Shown here in pieces: positions 43,526-53,395 of a stretch of 64,000 nt of DNA. Made by a program: the position numbers and the translations under genes. The DNA comes from Chryseobacterium sp. 7. GTDB lineage: Bacteria; Bacteroidota; Bacteroidia; Flavobacteriales; Weeksellaceae. How positions within the stretch are numbered: the stretch's first letter is position 1; every line of letters begins with the position of its first letter. The stretch covers positions 496,001 through 560,000 of the forward strand of contig NZ_RCCA01000001.1 of the NCBI RefSeq assembly GCF_003663845.1. Reading direction: 5' to 3'. Below the pieces are notes generated by a model. The model was given only the letters and a program-made list of their open reading frames with translations, searched no databases and was not told the DNA's origin.

Positions 43526-44764
43526 TTAAAAAGGATTATAAGATAAACCTAGACCTAAGTAAAATGCTGTTGCTTTCGACTGTCCGTAGAAACCTAGACC
43601 AGCATTATTTACACTTCTGGATTGAGGCATTGCATATCCTCCTGCAATATCAACTCCGAATTGTTTCAGCTTAATACCGATACCTCCTGTTACAACATAA
43701 GTGTCATATGAAGGTGTTTCCGGAATAAAGTTATCTGTAGTATAAGGTGCTTCATCATAATAAGCTCCTAAACGTCCATAGATCATATTGGTAAATGCAT
43801 ATTGAGTTCCCAGTCTGAATGTTTTGGAGTTTTTGAAGTTTTTAGGATTTGTAAGAATAGTAGGATCCGATGGATTGTTTCCAATAGGTGCATTCTCGAA
43901 ATCTAAAGTAAGCTTGCTGTATCTTTCCCATCCATGATAGTTAAAGTCTGCAGAAACCAACCATTTCGGTGTTATTTTGTATGTTAAACCGATGGTATAT
44001 TCTTCTACTAATGGCAGCGTTGCAGAGAACCCATCCTGTCCGGCTGCATTTAATTTCAGCTGGTTATAGATAGATTGAGATGGGAATTGGAAAGTAGCTG
44101 TACCGTTTTTAGCTTTCATATCGATTGCTGAACGATAAGCAATACTTACGTCTAATTTCGGATCTGGTCTGAAATAAAAACCGAAACCATATCCGTGTCC
44201 GCTTGCTTTTTTATCATTAATATTTACCTGTCCTCCAAATTGAGTTACCGCTTTATCCCAGTCTACGACTCCTTTTGCATAGATGTAGCTGGCACCAAAT
44301 GATACCCATGGAGCAAGTTTCACGGAAATCATCGGCTGGAAGTAGAAACTTTTCAGTTCTAACTTTTGAACCATTTCTTTACCTTCCCAGTCATTTGGCC
44401 ACTTAATTGTACTTCCAAAAGGCGTTGTAACACTAAGACCTACGGTAAGTTTTTCTATTGGTCTATAAGTAATCGCAGCATAGAAAGGAGTTCCTACAGG
44501 GTTATCTGTTTCTGTACTTTGTAAAGTATTGAAGTTCTGAAAAGTAACTTTATTACTTGCAGCAAACCCTCCTGCCACTACACTCAGCTTGGTAGGGATA
44601 AATGACATACCCGCCGGGTTAAAAAATGTCACACTCGCGTCTTCGGCATGAGCACTAGTATGCGCCATTGCCAATTGTTTTACCCCCTGCAGGGAAACTC
44701 TGAAGCCTCCTGCGTAAGATAGAACTCCCGCCAATAAAGCAGTTGATACTAATATTTTTTTCAT
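43526..44764 (-). CDS. OmpP1/FadL-type outer-membrane transporter
   Basis: 412 aa with signal peptide (MKKILVSTALLAGVLSYAGG). The N-terminal plug region HTSAHAEDASVTFFNPAGMSF carries the FadL NPAG motif, followed by a 14-strand beta-barrel pattern ending in aromatic LGLSYNPF. FadL proteins import long-chain fatty acids and other hydrophobics. Upstream partner of the SGNH lipoprotein. Confidence 0.9.
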   Translation of the reverse strand: MKKILVSTALLAGVLSYAGGFRVSLQGVKQLAMAHTSAHAEDASVTFFNPAGMSFIPTKLSVVAGGFAASNKVTFQNFNTLQSTETDNPVGTPFYAAITYRPIEKLTVGLSVTTPFGSTIKWPNDWEGKEMVQKLELKSFYFQPMISVKLAPWVSFGASYIYAKGVVDWDKAVTQFGGQVNINDKKASGHGYGFGFYFRPDPKLDVSIAYRSAIDMKAKNGTATFQFPSQSIYNQLKLNAAGQDGFSATLPLVEEYTIGLTYKITPKWLVSADFNYHGWERYSKLTLDFENAPIGNNPSDPTILTNPKNFKNSKTFRLGTQYAFTNMIYGRLGAYYDEAPYTTDNFIPETPSYDTYVVTGGIGIKLKQFGVDIAGGYAMPQSRSVNNAGLGFYGQSKATAFYLGLGLSYNPF

Positions 44765-44783
44765 AGACTATTATTATATAAGC

Positions 44784-44791
44784 CAAATATA
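44784..44791 (-). promoter_or_regulatory. -7 element of the FadL-SGNH operon
   Basis: TATATTTG on the minus strand, 19 bp before the ATG at 44764. Confidence 0.5.
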
Positions 44792-44952
44792 AAATTATTT
44801 TGAATACGTCTGTTAATATTTGCCAATATTTTAAACAATATCTTCAAAGAAAACTATGTTTGAAATAACACCTTCCAATAAACAAAAGACAAAACTATCA
44901 TTATTAAACAGTTAAGATTATTTTTAACAAGTACAGATTAGACTGTTTAATT

Positions 44953-44968
44953 TTAAACAATTGTTTAA
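44953..44968. promoter_or_regulatory. 16-bp palindrome in the FadL/ricT divergent region
   Basis: TTAAACAATTGTTTAA is a perfect palindrome. Its 14-bp core AAACAATTGTTTAA also occurs upstream of glutamine synthetase III at 14718-14731. The remaining intergenic DNA (44765-45231) is AT-rich with no gene seen. Confidence 0.35.
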
Positions 44969-45202
44969 CTTAAAAGTAATCTTATGTTTAAAAACAAGAA
45001 CAGAGGGTAAAATAATAACAAATGTTAAAGGAAACAACTGCGGGCTAAAATATTAAATTAAAAAAAATTAATCTGCTCTTAAATTCTGTAAAAGCGTTCT
45101 TATTCCATTTATCTGCTTCCATTCTTACCTAAAATAAGCAAATGTTTTATCCCGAATTCAGGTTATTTAAGTATTTTAGGATTGCATAAAGATAAAAATA
45201 CA

Positions 45203-45210
45203 TAAATTTG
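45203..45210 (+). promoter_or_regulatory. -7 element of the ricT operon
   Basis: TAAATTTG ending 21 bp before the ATG at 45232. It includes the TTG at 45208, which rules that codon out as the start. Confidence 0.55.
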
Positions 45211-45231
45211 CAGATTATAAATAATAGAAAT

Positions 45232-46635
45232 ATGAGTTGTGGATGTAAAACATCCGGCGATTCTGCACATTCTTGCGGCCCTAAAAAAACCGCAAATGGC
45301 TGTGAAAATGTAAATACCTGCGGGAATAGTTATAAATTAAGTGTTTTTGACTGGCTTTCTAACATCAACAATCCGGCACCGAACAGGTGTGATTTTGTAG
45401 AAGTTAGATTTAAAAATGACAGAAAATCGTTTTATAAAAATGTAAATAATATTCCTTTACATATAGGTAGCGTAATTACAGTAGAATCAAGTCCGGGACA
45501 CGATGTAGGCGTTGTAAGCCTTACGGGAGAATTAGTAAAGATTCAGATGAAAAAGAAAAAGTTTTCTGAAGAATCTGCACTCAAAATATACAGACAGGCC
45601 AACCAAAAAGATCTTGAGGTATGGCAGGAAGCAAGGAAAAAAGAAGACGGTGTAAAGCTTGAAGCAAGAAAAATTGCTCAGAGACTAGGCCTTGAAATGA
45701 AAGTTACCGATGTGGAATACCAGGGTGACTCTTCAAAAGTTACCTTTTACTACACTGCCGAAAACAGAGTAGATTTCAGACAGCTGATTAAAGATTACGC
45801 CGGAGCATTCCGTACAAAGATTGATATGAAGCAGATCGGTTTCAGACAAGAAGCTGCAAAAGTAGGCGGAATTGGGTCTTGCGGACGTGAACTTTGCTGT
45901 TCTACATGGCTTACGGATTTCAGATCTGTAAATACCAACGTGGCAAGATATCAGCAGCTGAGTATTAACCCTCAGAAACTGGCAGGACAGTGTGGTAAGC
46001 TTAAATGCTGCCTTAATTATGAACTTGACAGCTATCTTGATGCATTAAGCAACTTCCCTTCTTCTTCAACGATCTTAGAAACAGAGAAAGGAAGAGCGTT
46101 CTGTATCAAAATTGACGTTTTCAAAAAGAAAATGTGGTTTGCTTACGTAGACAGCTCTATTGCATGGTATGATTTCGACATTGATCTTGTTAAAAAACTG
46201 ATTTCAAAAAACAAGAGAGGAGAAAAAATACTTCCTCTTGAAGATCTGAAACAGCCGGAAACCTCTAATCACACTATTGACCTGATTCAGGAAAATAATG
46301 TAGACCGTTTCGAAAAGAAAAACAGAGGAAACAGGAACAGAAACAGCAACCAAAACCAGAATAAGCAGCATAACAACCAACAGGGACAGCCACAAGGGCA
46401 AAAAAGAAACAGACCTGAAAGACAGGAAAGGCCAGACAGATCTGAAAGACCTGAGAACCCTAATGCTAATGCTCAGTCCGGAAATCAGCCCAGACCTCAA
46501 AAACAACACCCACAGCAAAAACAGCAAGTGGAAAAAGTAGAAGGAAGTGCTAATGCTGATAATAAGCCACAAAATAATCCGAGCAAGAAGAAATTCAAGA
46601 AAAAATATCCTCCAAAAAAAGATAATAATGCATAA
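45232..46635 (+). CDS. ricT: PSP1-domain protein RicT
   Basis: 467 aa. The N-terminus is Cys-rich (MSCGCKTSG...CENVNTCGN), followed by the PSP1 domain with CGRELCCSTW and CGKLKCC, the Cys clusters that bind Fe-S in RicT of the RicAFT (Y-complex). The last about 105 residues are a low-complexity basic tail rich in N, Q, R, P and K. It overlaps gldH by 8 bp. In Bacillus RicT affects RNase Y; the flavobacterial role is not established. Confidence 0.85.
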   Translation: MSCGCKTSGDSAHSCGPKKTANGCENVNTCGNSYKLSVFDWLSNINNPAPNRCDFVEVRFKNDRKSFYKNVNNIPLHIGSVITVESSPGHDVGVVSLTGELVKIQMKKKKFSEESALKIYRQANQKDLEVWQEARKKEDGVKLEARKIAQRLGLEMKVTDVEYQGDSSKVTFYYTAENRVDFRQLIKDYAGAFRTKIDMKQIGFRQEAAKVGGIGSCGRELCCSTWLTDFRSVNTNVARYQQLSINPQKLAGQCGKLKCCLNYELDSYLDALSNFPSSSTILETEKGRAFCIKIDVFKKKMWFAYVDSSIAWYDFDIDLVKKLISKNKRGEKILPLEDLKQPETSNHTIDLIQENNVDRFEKKNRGNRNRNSNQNQNKQHNNQQGQPQGQKRNRPERQERPDRSERPENPNANAQSGNQPRPQKQHPQQKQQVEKVEGSANADNKPQNNPSKKKFKKKYPPKKDNNA

Positions 46636-47092
46636 AATTTTAGGATTACTGTCACTTATCCTTTTCTTTAGCTGCAACTCTTCCTCAGGAGGAGATGTCA
46701 TCATGAATTCCGTTGATAACAAATGGAATAAGAAAAGTGAGCAAAAATTTAATCTTGAAATTTCAGATCCGCAGAATCCTAAAAATATTATATTTGTTGT
46801 AAGAAATAACAACAATTATCCTTACAGTAACATAAGGTTTATAGTGAATTTCACTAATCTCCAGAACAAGAAAAAGGAAACTGATACCTTGAATTATGTA
46901 CTGGCAAAACCTAATGGAGAATGGCTTGGTACAGGGTTTGGTGATACGAAGGAAACTTTGTTTCAGTATAAGGTAAAGTATAAGTTTCCGGCAAAAGGGA
47001 AATATGAAATCGGCCTGATACAGGCGATGAGGAATGACAACCTTGTGGGAATTGAGGATATTGGGGTAAAAATAGAAACGGCTAAACCGTAA
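46628..47092 (+). CDS. gldH: Gliding-motility lipoprotein GldH
   Basis: 154 aa from the ATG at 46628 inside the ricT end. Lipobox LFFSC lipidates C16. The body matches GldH: NNNNYPYSNIRF, DTLNYVLAKPNGEWLGTGFG, GLIQAMRNDNLVGIEDIGVKIE. GldH is required for gliding and T9SS stability in Flavobacterium. Upstream in-frame start codons lie within ricT and give no signal peptide. Confidence 0.92.
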   Translation: MHKILGLLSLILFFSCNSSSGGDVIMNSVDNKWNKKSEQKFNLEISDPQNPKNIIFVVRNNNNYPYSNIRFIVNFTNLQNKKKETDTLNYVLAKPNGEWLGTGFGDTKETLFQYKVKYKFPAKGKYEIGLIQAMRNDNLVGIEDIGVKIETAKP

Positions 47093-47098
47093 CCATAA

Positions 47099-49477
47099 AT
47101 GGAAGAAAACAAAAAAAATGCAGGAAATAAGGGGAAAACATTTCCCCTGCCTCCCAAAAAAAAGAAAGATACCTCCTGGAGAAAATGGGTCTCGTTCATT
47201 TGGATCGGACTTGTTGCAGTAGTTCTGGGAATTTCAGGACTTTTCTTTGCGGTTTCTCAAGGATTTCTTGGAGAAATGCCTGATGTAAAAGAACTTGAAA
47301 ACCCAAATATCTATGTAGCTTCAGAGATCATCTCTTCAGATGGGGTTACTTTGGGTAAATTCGAAAAAGAGAAAACACAACCTATCGTTTATAAGGATCT
47401 TCCTCCTTTCCTTATTTATGCCCTTCAGGCTAAAGAAGATGAACGTTTTAAAGAACATTCAGGAATTGACCTTCAGTCTGTTGCCAGAGCCGTAGTTTTT
47501 GGTGGTGGCCGTGGTGGAGGTTCTACCATAACCCAGCAGTTAGCAAAATTACTTTTCACAGGGAAAAGAGCCGACAATAAATTTAAGGCTGTCTTTCAAA
47601 AGCTTAAAGAATGGGTAGTGGCTGTAAGCCTTGAAAAAAGATATACCAAAGAAGAAATTGTAACTTTATATTTCAATAAGTTTGACTTTTTATACAATGC
47701 AAACGGTATTGAAATGGCTTCCAAAATCTACTTTAACAAGAAGACATCCGAGCTTACTTTACCTGAAGCAACAATGTTTGTTGCTATGCTTGAAAATCCG
47801 GTAAAAAACAACCCAATGAGAAATCCGGAAAGAGCAAAAGCGAGAAGAGATGTTGTTTTGGATCAAATGCTGAAAACGGGTTATATAGATCAGGCTACGT
47901 TTGATAAAGCTACTGCTACACCTATTACATTAGATTATCATCCTATCAAAAATATTAACGATGACTATTCTGCCTATTACAAGTTTTATCTGAGAAAAGA
48001 AATTGATAAGTATCTTGAAACTCATGAAAAAGAAACCGGCAAAAAACTGAATCTTTACAAAGACGGCTTAAAGATCTATGTTACTCTTGATTCTAAAATG
48101 CAGAAGTATGCAGAAGATGCCATCAAGGAACACTTAACAGATCTTCAGAAAAGATTTGACGCAGAGCAGAGAGGAAGAAAGAACAGACCGTTCTATTATC
48201 TGAATGACAAACAAATCAACAGCGTGATGGTTCAGGCAATGAAAAGAACCGGCAGATACAAACTGCTGAAAGCTGACGGCATGCCTGACGACTCTATTAT
48301 GATGGAATTCAAGAAACCTATCAAAACTTCACGATTCACATGGAACGGAGAGGAAGAGATAGAAATGTCTCCTTGGGACTCTATCAGATATCACAAACAG
48401 ATTGCACAGGCAGGTTTGATGTCTATGGTTCCGGGAACGGGAGAGATCAAAGCTTGGGTTGGAGGTATAGACTGGCAGCATTTCCAGTATGACCACATTA
48501 AGCAGGGTAAAAGACAGGTAGGATCTACATTCAAGCCTTTCGTATATGCAACCGCTATTATGAAACTGGGAATGACTCCTTGTTCAGCAGTTTCTAACGG
48601 AACTTATGATCATAACGGATGGCATGTACCGGGAAGAGGTGGAATGCTTACCTTAAAAGATGCATTGGCACACTCTCAAAACCCTGTCGCCGCAAGACTT
48701 ATTGAAATGACAGGAGTAGACGCTGTAATCCAGACTGCAAGAGATCTGGGAGTAACAGAAGATATTCCAAGAAACAATACAATCGCTCTAGGTTCATCAG
48801 ACATTACGATTTACGAAATGCTAGGTGCCTACAGTACTTTTGCCAACTATGGTAACTACATCAAGCCAGAAATGATCTGGAGAATTGAAGATGCCAACGG
48901 TAGAGTAATCAAGGAAGTAAACGTAGAGCCGAAAGAAGTAATGAACCCAATGTATGCATACACCATGATTGAACTGATGAAAGGTGTGGCACAATTCGGA
49001 ACCGCGTCCGGAGAACTGGGAAGAAAAGGTATTTCCAAAGCAGTAGAAATTGCAGGTAAAACAGGTACCACTCAGAATAACTCTGATGGATGGTTTATGG
49101 GAATTACACCAAAATTAGCAACCGGAGCATGGGTTGGATGGGAAGATAGAGCTACCCACTTCTTTGGTACAGGTGAAGGTCAGGGTGCTAAAATGGCATT
49201 ACCAATCTGGGCTATCTTTATGAAGAAAGTATGGGCAGATAAAAGCTTAGGAATAACTCCTGATGATAAATTTATCAAACCATCAGACTGGAAAGACGGC
49301 TGTGCCAATCTTAAAGGTTTAAGCGGAGGATATGGAGATGACGGAAGTCTTCAGACTATCGATGAGATCAAAAATCCAAGACCGATAGATCCGACACCTA
49401 AAAAACCATCAGAAAAGAAAGAGGACAACATCAATGAAAACCTTCATTCCAATGATGAAGTAGATTTCAATAAATAA
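47099..49477 (+). CDS. mrcA: Class A penicillin-binding protein 1A (transglycosylase/transpeptidase)
   Basis: 792 aa. Basic cytoplasmic N-terminus, TM segment about 28-50, GT51 domain with AKEDERFKEHSGID and GGSTITQQLAK, transpeptidase with S476-K479 in GSTFK and KTGTT. The tail is Pro/Lys/Asp-rich. Polymerises and crosslinks peptidoglycan. It follows gldH by 6 bp, an arrangement that links ricT-gldH-PBP1a in one unit. Confidence 0.95.
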   Translation: MEENKKNAGNKGKTFPLPPKKKKDTSWRKWVSFIWIGLVAVVLGISGLFFAVSQGFLGEMPDVKELENPNIYVASEIISSDGVTLGKFEKEKTQPIVYKDLPPFLIYALQAKEDERFKEHSGIDLQSVARAVVFGGGRGGGSTITQQLAKLLFTGKRADNKFKAVFQKLKEWVVAVSLEKRYTKEEIVTLYFNKFDFLYNANGIEMASKIYFNKKTSELTLPEATMFVAMLENPVKNNPMRNPERAKARRDVVLDQMLKTGYIDQATFDKATATPITLDYHPIKNINDDYSAYYKFYLRKEIDKYLETHEKETGKKLNLYKDGLKIYVTLDSKMQKYAEDAIKEHLTDLQKRFDAEQRGRKNRPFYYLNDKQINSVMVQAMKRTGRYKLLKADGMPDDSIMMEFKKPIKTSRFTWNGEEEIEMSPWDSIRYHKQIAQAGLMSMVPGTGEIKAWVGGIDWQHFQYDHIKQGKRQVGSTFKPFVYATAIMKLGMTPCSAVSNGTYDHNGWHVPGRGGMLTLKDALAHSQNPVAARLIEMTGVDAVIQTARDLGVTEDIPRNNTIALGSSDITIYEMLGAYSTFANYGNYIKPEMIWRIEDANGRVIKEVNVEPKEVMNPMYAYTMIELMKGVAQFGTASGELGRKGISKAVEIAGKTGTTQNNSDGWFMGITPKLATGAWVGWEDRATHFFGTGEGQGAKMALPIWAIFMKKVWADKSLGITPDDKFIKPSDWKDGCANLKGLSGGYGDDGSLQTIDEIKNPRPIDPTPKKPSEKKEDNINENLHSNDEVDFNK

Positions 49478-49497
49478 ATTCTCTTTTAGAAATATAC

Positions 49498-49530
49498 AAG
49501 ACCTTTCAATAATTTGGAAGGTCTTTTCTT
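49498..49530 (+). terminator. Terminator after PBP1a
   Basis: 8-bp arms AAGACCTT/AAGGTCTT with a 12-nt loop, followed by TTCTTTT. Confidence 0.8.
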
Positions 49531-49540
49531 TTATAATTAA

Positions 49541-49548
49541 TACCTTTG
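49541..49548 (+). promoter_or_regulatory. TACCTTTG element directly before selO
   Basis: An exact TAnnTTTG with only 4 bp before the ATG at 49553, suggesting a leaderless transcript that begins at or very near the start codon. Confidence 0.5.
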
Positions 49549-49552
49549 AACT

Positions 49553-51094
49553 ATGAATATCGAACGTATCAGACAACCTTTTATCGAGAATTTTCCTGGT
49601 GATTTTTCTAACAACCCAATGCAGAGAAACACACCAAAGGTTTTATTTGCCACCTTTAAACCAGCCGGTTTTGACAAACCTGAAGTAATTGCTTTTAACG
49701 AAGTCTTATCCGAAGAAATAGGATTAGGAAAATTTGAAGATAAAGATCTGGACTTTCTGGTGGGAAATAACCTTCCGGAAAACGTTCAGACTTACGCTAC
49801 AGCTTATGCGGGACATCAGTTCGGGAACTGGGCAGGGCAGCTTGGAGACGGAAGAGCGATACTTGCTGGTGAGATTACCAATGAAGCCGGCAAAAAAACA
49901 GAAATCCAATGGAAAGGAGCCGGAGCCACTCCGTATTCAAGACATGCGGATGGAAGAGCTGTTTTAAGATCTTCTGTGCGGGAATATCTGATGAGTGAAG
50001 CTATGTATCATTTAGGAATCCCCACAACAAGAGCATTGAGTCTGGCTTTCACCGGTGAAGATGTTATGCGCGATATCATGTACAGTGGAAATCCGCAGCT
50101 TGAAAAAGGAGCCGTGGTGATCAGAACAGCCGAAAGCTTTCTTCGGTTCGGTCACTTTGAACTCATGTCTGCCCAAAGAGAATATAATAACCTACAGGAA
50201 TTGGCAGATTTTACCATAGAAAACTATTATCCGGAAATTACATCTTCAGACAGTCAGAAGTACAGAGACTTCTTCGAAAATATATGTACCCGTACTGCGA
50301 ATTTAATGGTTGAATGGTTCAGAGTAGGTTTTGTTCATGGTGTGATGAATACAGATAATATGTCTGTTCTGGGATTAACCATTGATTACGGACCTTATTC
50401 TATGATGGATGAATATGATTTGAATTTCACTCCCAATACAACCGACCTTCCAGGAAGAAGATATGCCTTCGGAAAACAGGGGCAGATTGCCCAATGGAAT
50501 CTTTGGCAACTGGCCAATGCCCTTCATCCATTAATTAAAGATGAAAAATTCTTAGAAGATACTTTAAATAATTTCGGAACGTATTTCTGGGAAGCTCATG
50601 ACCAGATGCTCTGTAAAAAATTCGGATTTGATCAGCTTCGAAAAGAGGATGAAGATTTTTTCACCAACTGGCAGGGACTTATGCAGGAGCTTCAGCTGGA
50701 TTACACCTTATTTTTCAGCAAACTGGAAACTGTATCATCAGACACTGACTTGAAAGAACATTTTAGAGACATATCTTACATCATTTTAAATGAAGAAATG
50801 TTGGAAAAGCTTAGCCATTTCATCACAACCTATGAAGCAAGATTAAAATTAAACTCTATTTCAAAAAAAGATTCAGTAGGAATGATGAAAAGAACGAATC
50901 CAAAATTCATTCTCAGAAATTACCTTCTTTACAAATGCATAGAAGAGATCAGTAATGGCAAAAAAGAAATGCTGGAAAAACTAACTGAAGCCCTGGAAAA
51001 TCCTTACCAGGAAATCTACCCCGAACTCTCCGTCAAAAGACCATCCGGGTATGATGACACTGCTGGATGCTCTACACTTTCATGCAGTTCTTAG
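49553..51094 (+). CDS. selO: SelO-type protein adenylyltransferase (YdiU)
   Basis: 513 aa pseudokinase-fold enzyme that transfers AMP to protein hydroxyls. Motifs: QLGDGRAI, KGAGATPYSRHADGRAVLRSSVREYL, and VMNTDNMS followed by TIDYGPY (metal and catalytic Asp). It ends in CSS; in selenoprotein orthologues the last Cys is selenocysteine. Single gene. In known homologues it responds to oxidative stress. Confidence 0.95.
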   Translation: MNIERIRQPFIENFPGDFSNNPMQRNTPKVLFATFKPAGFDKPEVIAFNEVLSEEIGLGKFEDKDLDFLVGNNLPENVQTYATAYAGHQFGNWAGQLGDGRAILAGEITNEAGKKTEIQWKGAGATPYSRHADGRAVLRSSVREYLMSEAMYHLGIPTTRALSLAFTGEDVMRDIMYSGNPQLEKGAVVIRTAESFLRFGHFELMSAQREYNNLQELADFTIENYYPEITSSDSQKYRDFFENICTRTANLMVEWFRVGFVHGVMNTDNMSVLGLTIDYGPYSMMDEYDLNFTPNTTDLPGRRYAFGKQGQIAQWNLWQLANALHPLIKDEKFLEDTLNNFGTYFWEAHDQMLCKKFGFDQLRKEDEDFFTNWQGLMQELQLDYTLFFSKLETVSSDTDLKEHFRDISYIILNEEMLEKLSHFITTYEARLKLNSISKKDSVGMMKRTNPKFILRNYLLYKCIEEISNGKKEMLEKLTEALENPYQEIYPELSVKRPSGYDDTAGCSTLSCSS

Positions 51095-51176
51095 GAAATC
51101 AACAACAAAAATGATAGTTAACTAGCATGTTTTTAGCATATTAAATATTTTCACTACATTTAGAAAAATCTTTAAT

Positions 51177-52041
51177 ATGAAAAAAGTTGTATTTTCTTTA
51201 GCATTGGCATCATGCTTTTACAGCCATGCCCAGACCTTACTTTCGGAAAGCTTCGAAGGGACGACATTTCCTCCAACAGGATGGACTAAATCTAATACAA
51301 ACGCTACAAGAGCATGGGATTTAACCGGTTCCGTTTTTTCCGGAACTACAGCCCCTGCCATTGAATTAAAAACAAGATTTACCATTGCCGGAACCAATTC
51401 TGCTACCATAGACTGGATTGCAGGAGCCAATACCGCCAATCTTGTGAGCCCAACATTCAGCTTGGTGGGAGCTACAGCTCCAGTTTTCAGCTTCAAAGTA
51501 AAAGTGGGCTGGGGCTACATGATAAGCCTGAATAAAGGTAATCTTCTGGCACAGATCTCAACGGACGGAGGAACCAACTGGACCACTCTGTGGAATGAAG
51601 ATGCTGAAACCGCCTTTACCGATGATGGTGATGGCAATATAGACACCGATTTTTACAATACTGTCACTGTACAGAGAAGCCTTAGCAGCTATGTTGGGCA
51701 GGCCAATGTAAAAGTTAAGATTTCAGTATGCTGCTACTGATGCTGACGCAGTTTCAATTGATGACGTACAGGTTATAGCCAATGGAACCCTTGCCACCAA
51801 TGAAATTTCAAACACAAAAACCACCGATATTTCCATTTATCCTAATCCTTCAAAAGGAGAAGTCAACATTAAAACTGACAAAAAAATAAAGTCAGCATCC
51901 GTTATTGACCTATCAGGAAAAATTCTCCGAACAAATGATTCCGGAAATACAGATATTTCTTCCCTTCCAAAAGGAGACTATTTGCTGAAGGTAGACTTTA
52001 CCGACGGAACTTTTACTACAAAAAAACTCATCAAACAATAA
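51177..52041 (+). pseudogene. T9SS-secreted cleaved-adhesin-like protein, frameshifted
   Basis: The first frame gives 187 aa with signal peptide (MKKVVFSLALASCFYSHAQ) and a jelly-roll domain starting LLSESFEGTTFPPTGW, typical of Cleaved_Adhesin/MAM-like modules; it stops at 51740. In the +1 frame from about 51720 the text resumes as FQYAATDADAVSIDDVQV and ends in a type A sorting domain (ISIYPNPSKGEVNI ... TFTTKKLIKQ). Removing one base near 51720 restores a 287-aa protein that would be exported by T9SS. As given, the sorting domain is lost. Confidence 0.8.
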
Positions 52042-52066
52042 TAAGCTTGATGCAAACTTTATAAAG

Positions 52067-52090
52067 CCACCAACTTTTGGTGGTTTTTTT
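52067..52090 (+). terminator. Terminator of the T9SS cargo gene
   Basis: CCACCAA/TTGGTGG stem with a 3-nt loop, followed by seven Ts. Confidence 0.88.
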
Positions 52091-52094
52091 ATTT

Positions 52095-52102
52095 TACTTT
52101 TG
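52095..52102 (+). promoter_or_regulatory. -7 element of the membrane-protein gene
   Basis: TACTTTTG, 15 bp before the GTG start at 52118. Confidence 0.5.
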
Positions 52103-52117
52103 CAAAAAATCTGACAC

Positions 52118-53395
52118 GTGTCTTTTATCAAAACAAAAATTATCCATTTTTTTAAACTCATTTTTCCATCCACTTATACTGAACTGGCAGTTTTTCTATT
52201 TTTTATTATTTGCTATGGGATTTTAGGTTCATATATTGCTATTCATTACAGAATTATTTTTGACAGCAGAATTCCCTGGGATGCTTACTTCAGTTTTGAC
52301 AATAAATCTATTCTGATGACCGGAGGCAGTTTTGAAAGACATCCCCTATCCTATTATTTTTTCAATTGGGTAAGAGAATTCTCATTATTCATTTCCGGTG
52401 GAAAAATGGATGCAAATTTCAGACTTACTCTGGCGTGGCTCAGTAATATTATCATCACCTTAAATATTGTTCAGGTTTTCAAATATCTTAAAAACATTAT
52501 CTGCCTTCCATTATGGCTAAGCATTTTAATAATTCTGTTTTTTGGAGCTTTTTCAACCAATATCATACTATCATTCACTCCTGAAAACTTCACCTACACC
52601 CTGTTTTTACTCTCATTATACAACTATTACGCAGCAATAAAACTCAGACAGGAGGAAAAAATACCAGCAACAGCTCTTTCTCTTGCCGGAATTACTATAG
52701 GAGGACTTACCATTACCAATTTTGTGAAAGTTTTCATCCCTCTTCTTTTTGAAAAGGGTTTATTCAGAGATTGGAAAAAATTTGGAAATGCCGTATTTAG
52801 AGTAGCCGTTGCTACAATCTGTTTTGTACTGCTTTACTTAAACAGAATTGATTTTAAATACCAGAATATCTTTTCCAAAACCAACCAGCAATACGAGAAA
52901 TTCTCCAACGTAGAATCAATGCCTACATGGGATATGATGATTTCTTTCTTTTTCGGAGGCAATATTCTTTTCCCAGGATTCATCATTTCGGATAAGCATA
53001 ATATGAAAGGATTTAATTTCAAAGGTCTTTACATGGATCTTTATACATCAGCTTTTCCTTACATTTTTATAACCCTTTTATTGATCCTGATTATTTGGAG
53101 TTATTGTAAGAATTTCAAAAACAAATGGGTTCAGGTCCTTACTATTTCATTTTTTGTTGATATTATTATTCATTGTGTGATGAGGTTCGGTCTTCATACC
53201 TCATATATCTACGGAGGTCATTTTGTCTTTGTATATCCTCTTCTTTTAGGATGGCTTTTCTTCGCCTACAGATCTTCACCAAAGGTAATGTCATTTCTAA
53301 CATTCACTCTGGCCATATTAGTGGTTTATTTACTGATCAATAACCTATTTCGAATGACAGAATTTTTCTCTTTCATGGAAACATATTACCAATAA
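52118..53395 (+). CDS. Multi-pass membrane protein of unknown function
   Basis: 425 aa with about 9-10 hydrophobic segments, starting at GTG. Early loop RIPWDAYFSFDNKS and ERHPLSYYFFNW recall GT-C-type glycosyltransferases with acidic residues in the first periplasmic loop, but no firm motif is present. I believe relatives are labelled DUF6080 but cannot confirm. It stands between a T9SS cargo gene and a SPOR gene, with its own TAnnTTTG and a strong shared terminator. Confidence 0.6.
   Translation: MSFIKTKIIHFFKLIFPSTYTELAVFLFFIICYGILGSYIAIHYRIIFDSRIPWDAYFSFDNKSILMTGGSFERHPLSYYFFNWVREFSLFISGGKMDANFRLTLAWLSNIIITLNIVQVFKYLKNIICLPLWLSILIILFFGAFSTNIILSFTPENFTYTLFLLSLYNYYAAIKLRQEEKIPATALSLAGITIGGLTITNFVKVFIPLLFEKGLFRDWKKFGNAVFRVAVATICFVLLYLNRIDFKYQNIFSKTNQQYEKFSNVESMPTWDMMISFFFGGNILFPGFIISDKHNMKGFNFKGLYMDLYTSAFPYIFITLLLILIIWSYCKNFKNKWVQVLTISFFVDIIIHCVMRFGLHTSYIYGGHFVFVYPLLLGWLFFAYRSSPKVMSFLTFTLAILVVYLLINNLFRMTEFFSFMETYYQ

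Noticed and set aside
46204..46815. 203-codon minus-strand ORF opposite ricT and gldH
   Set aside because: It is a mirror of the low-complexity ricT tail; both plus-strand genes are firmly identified.
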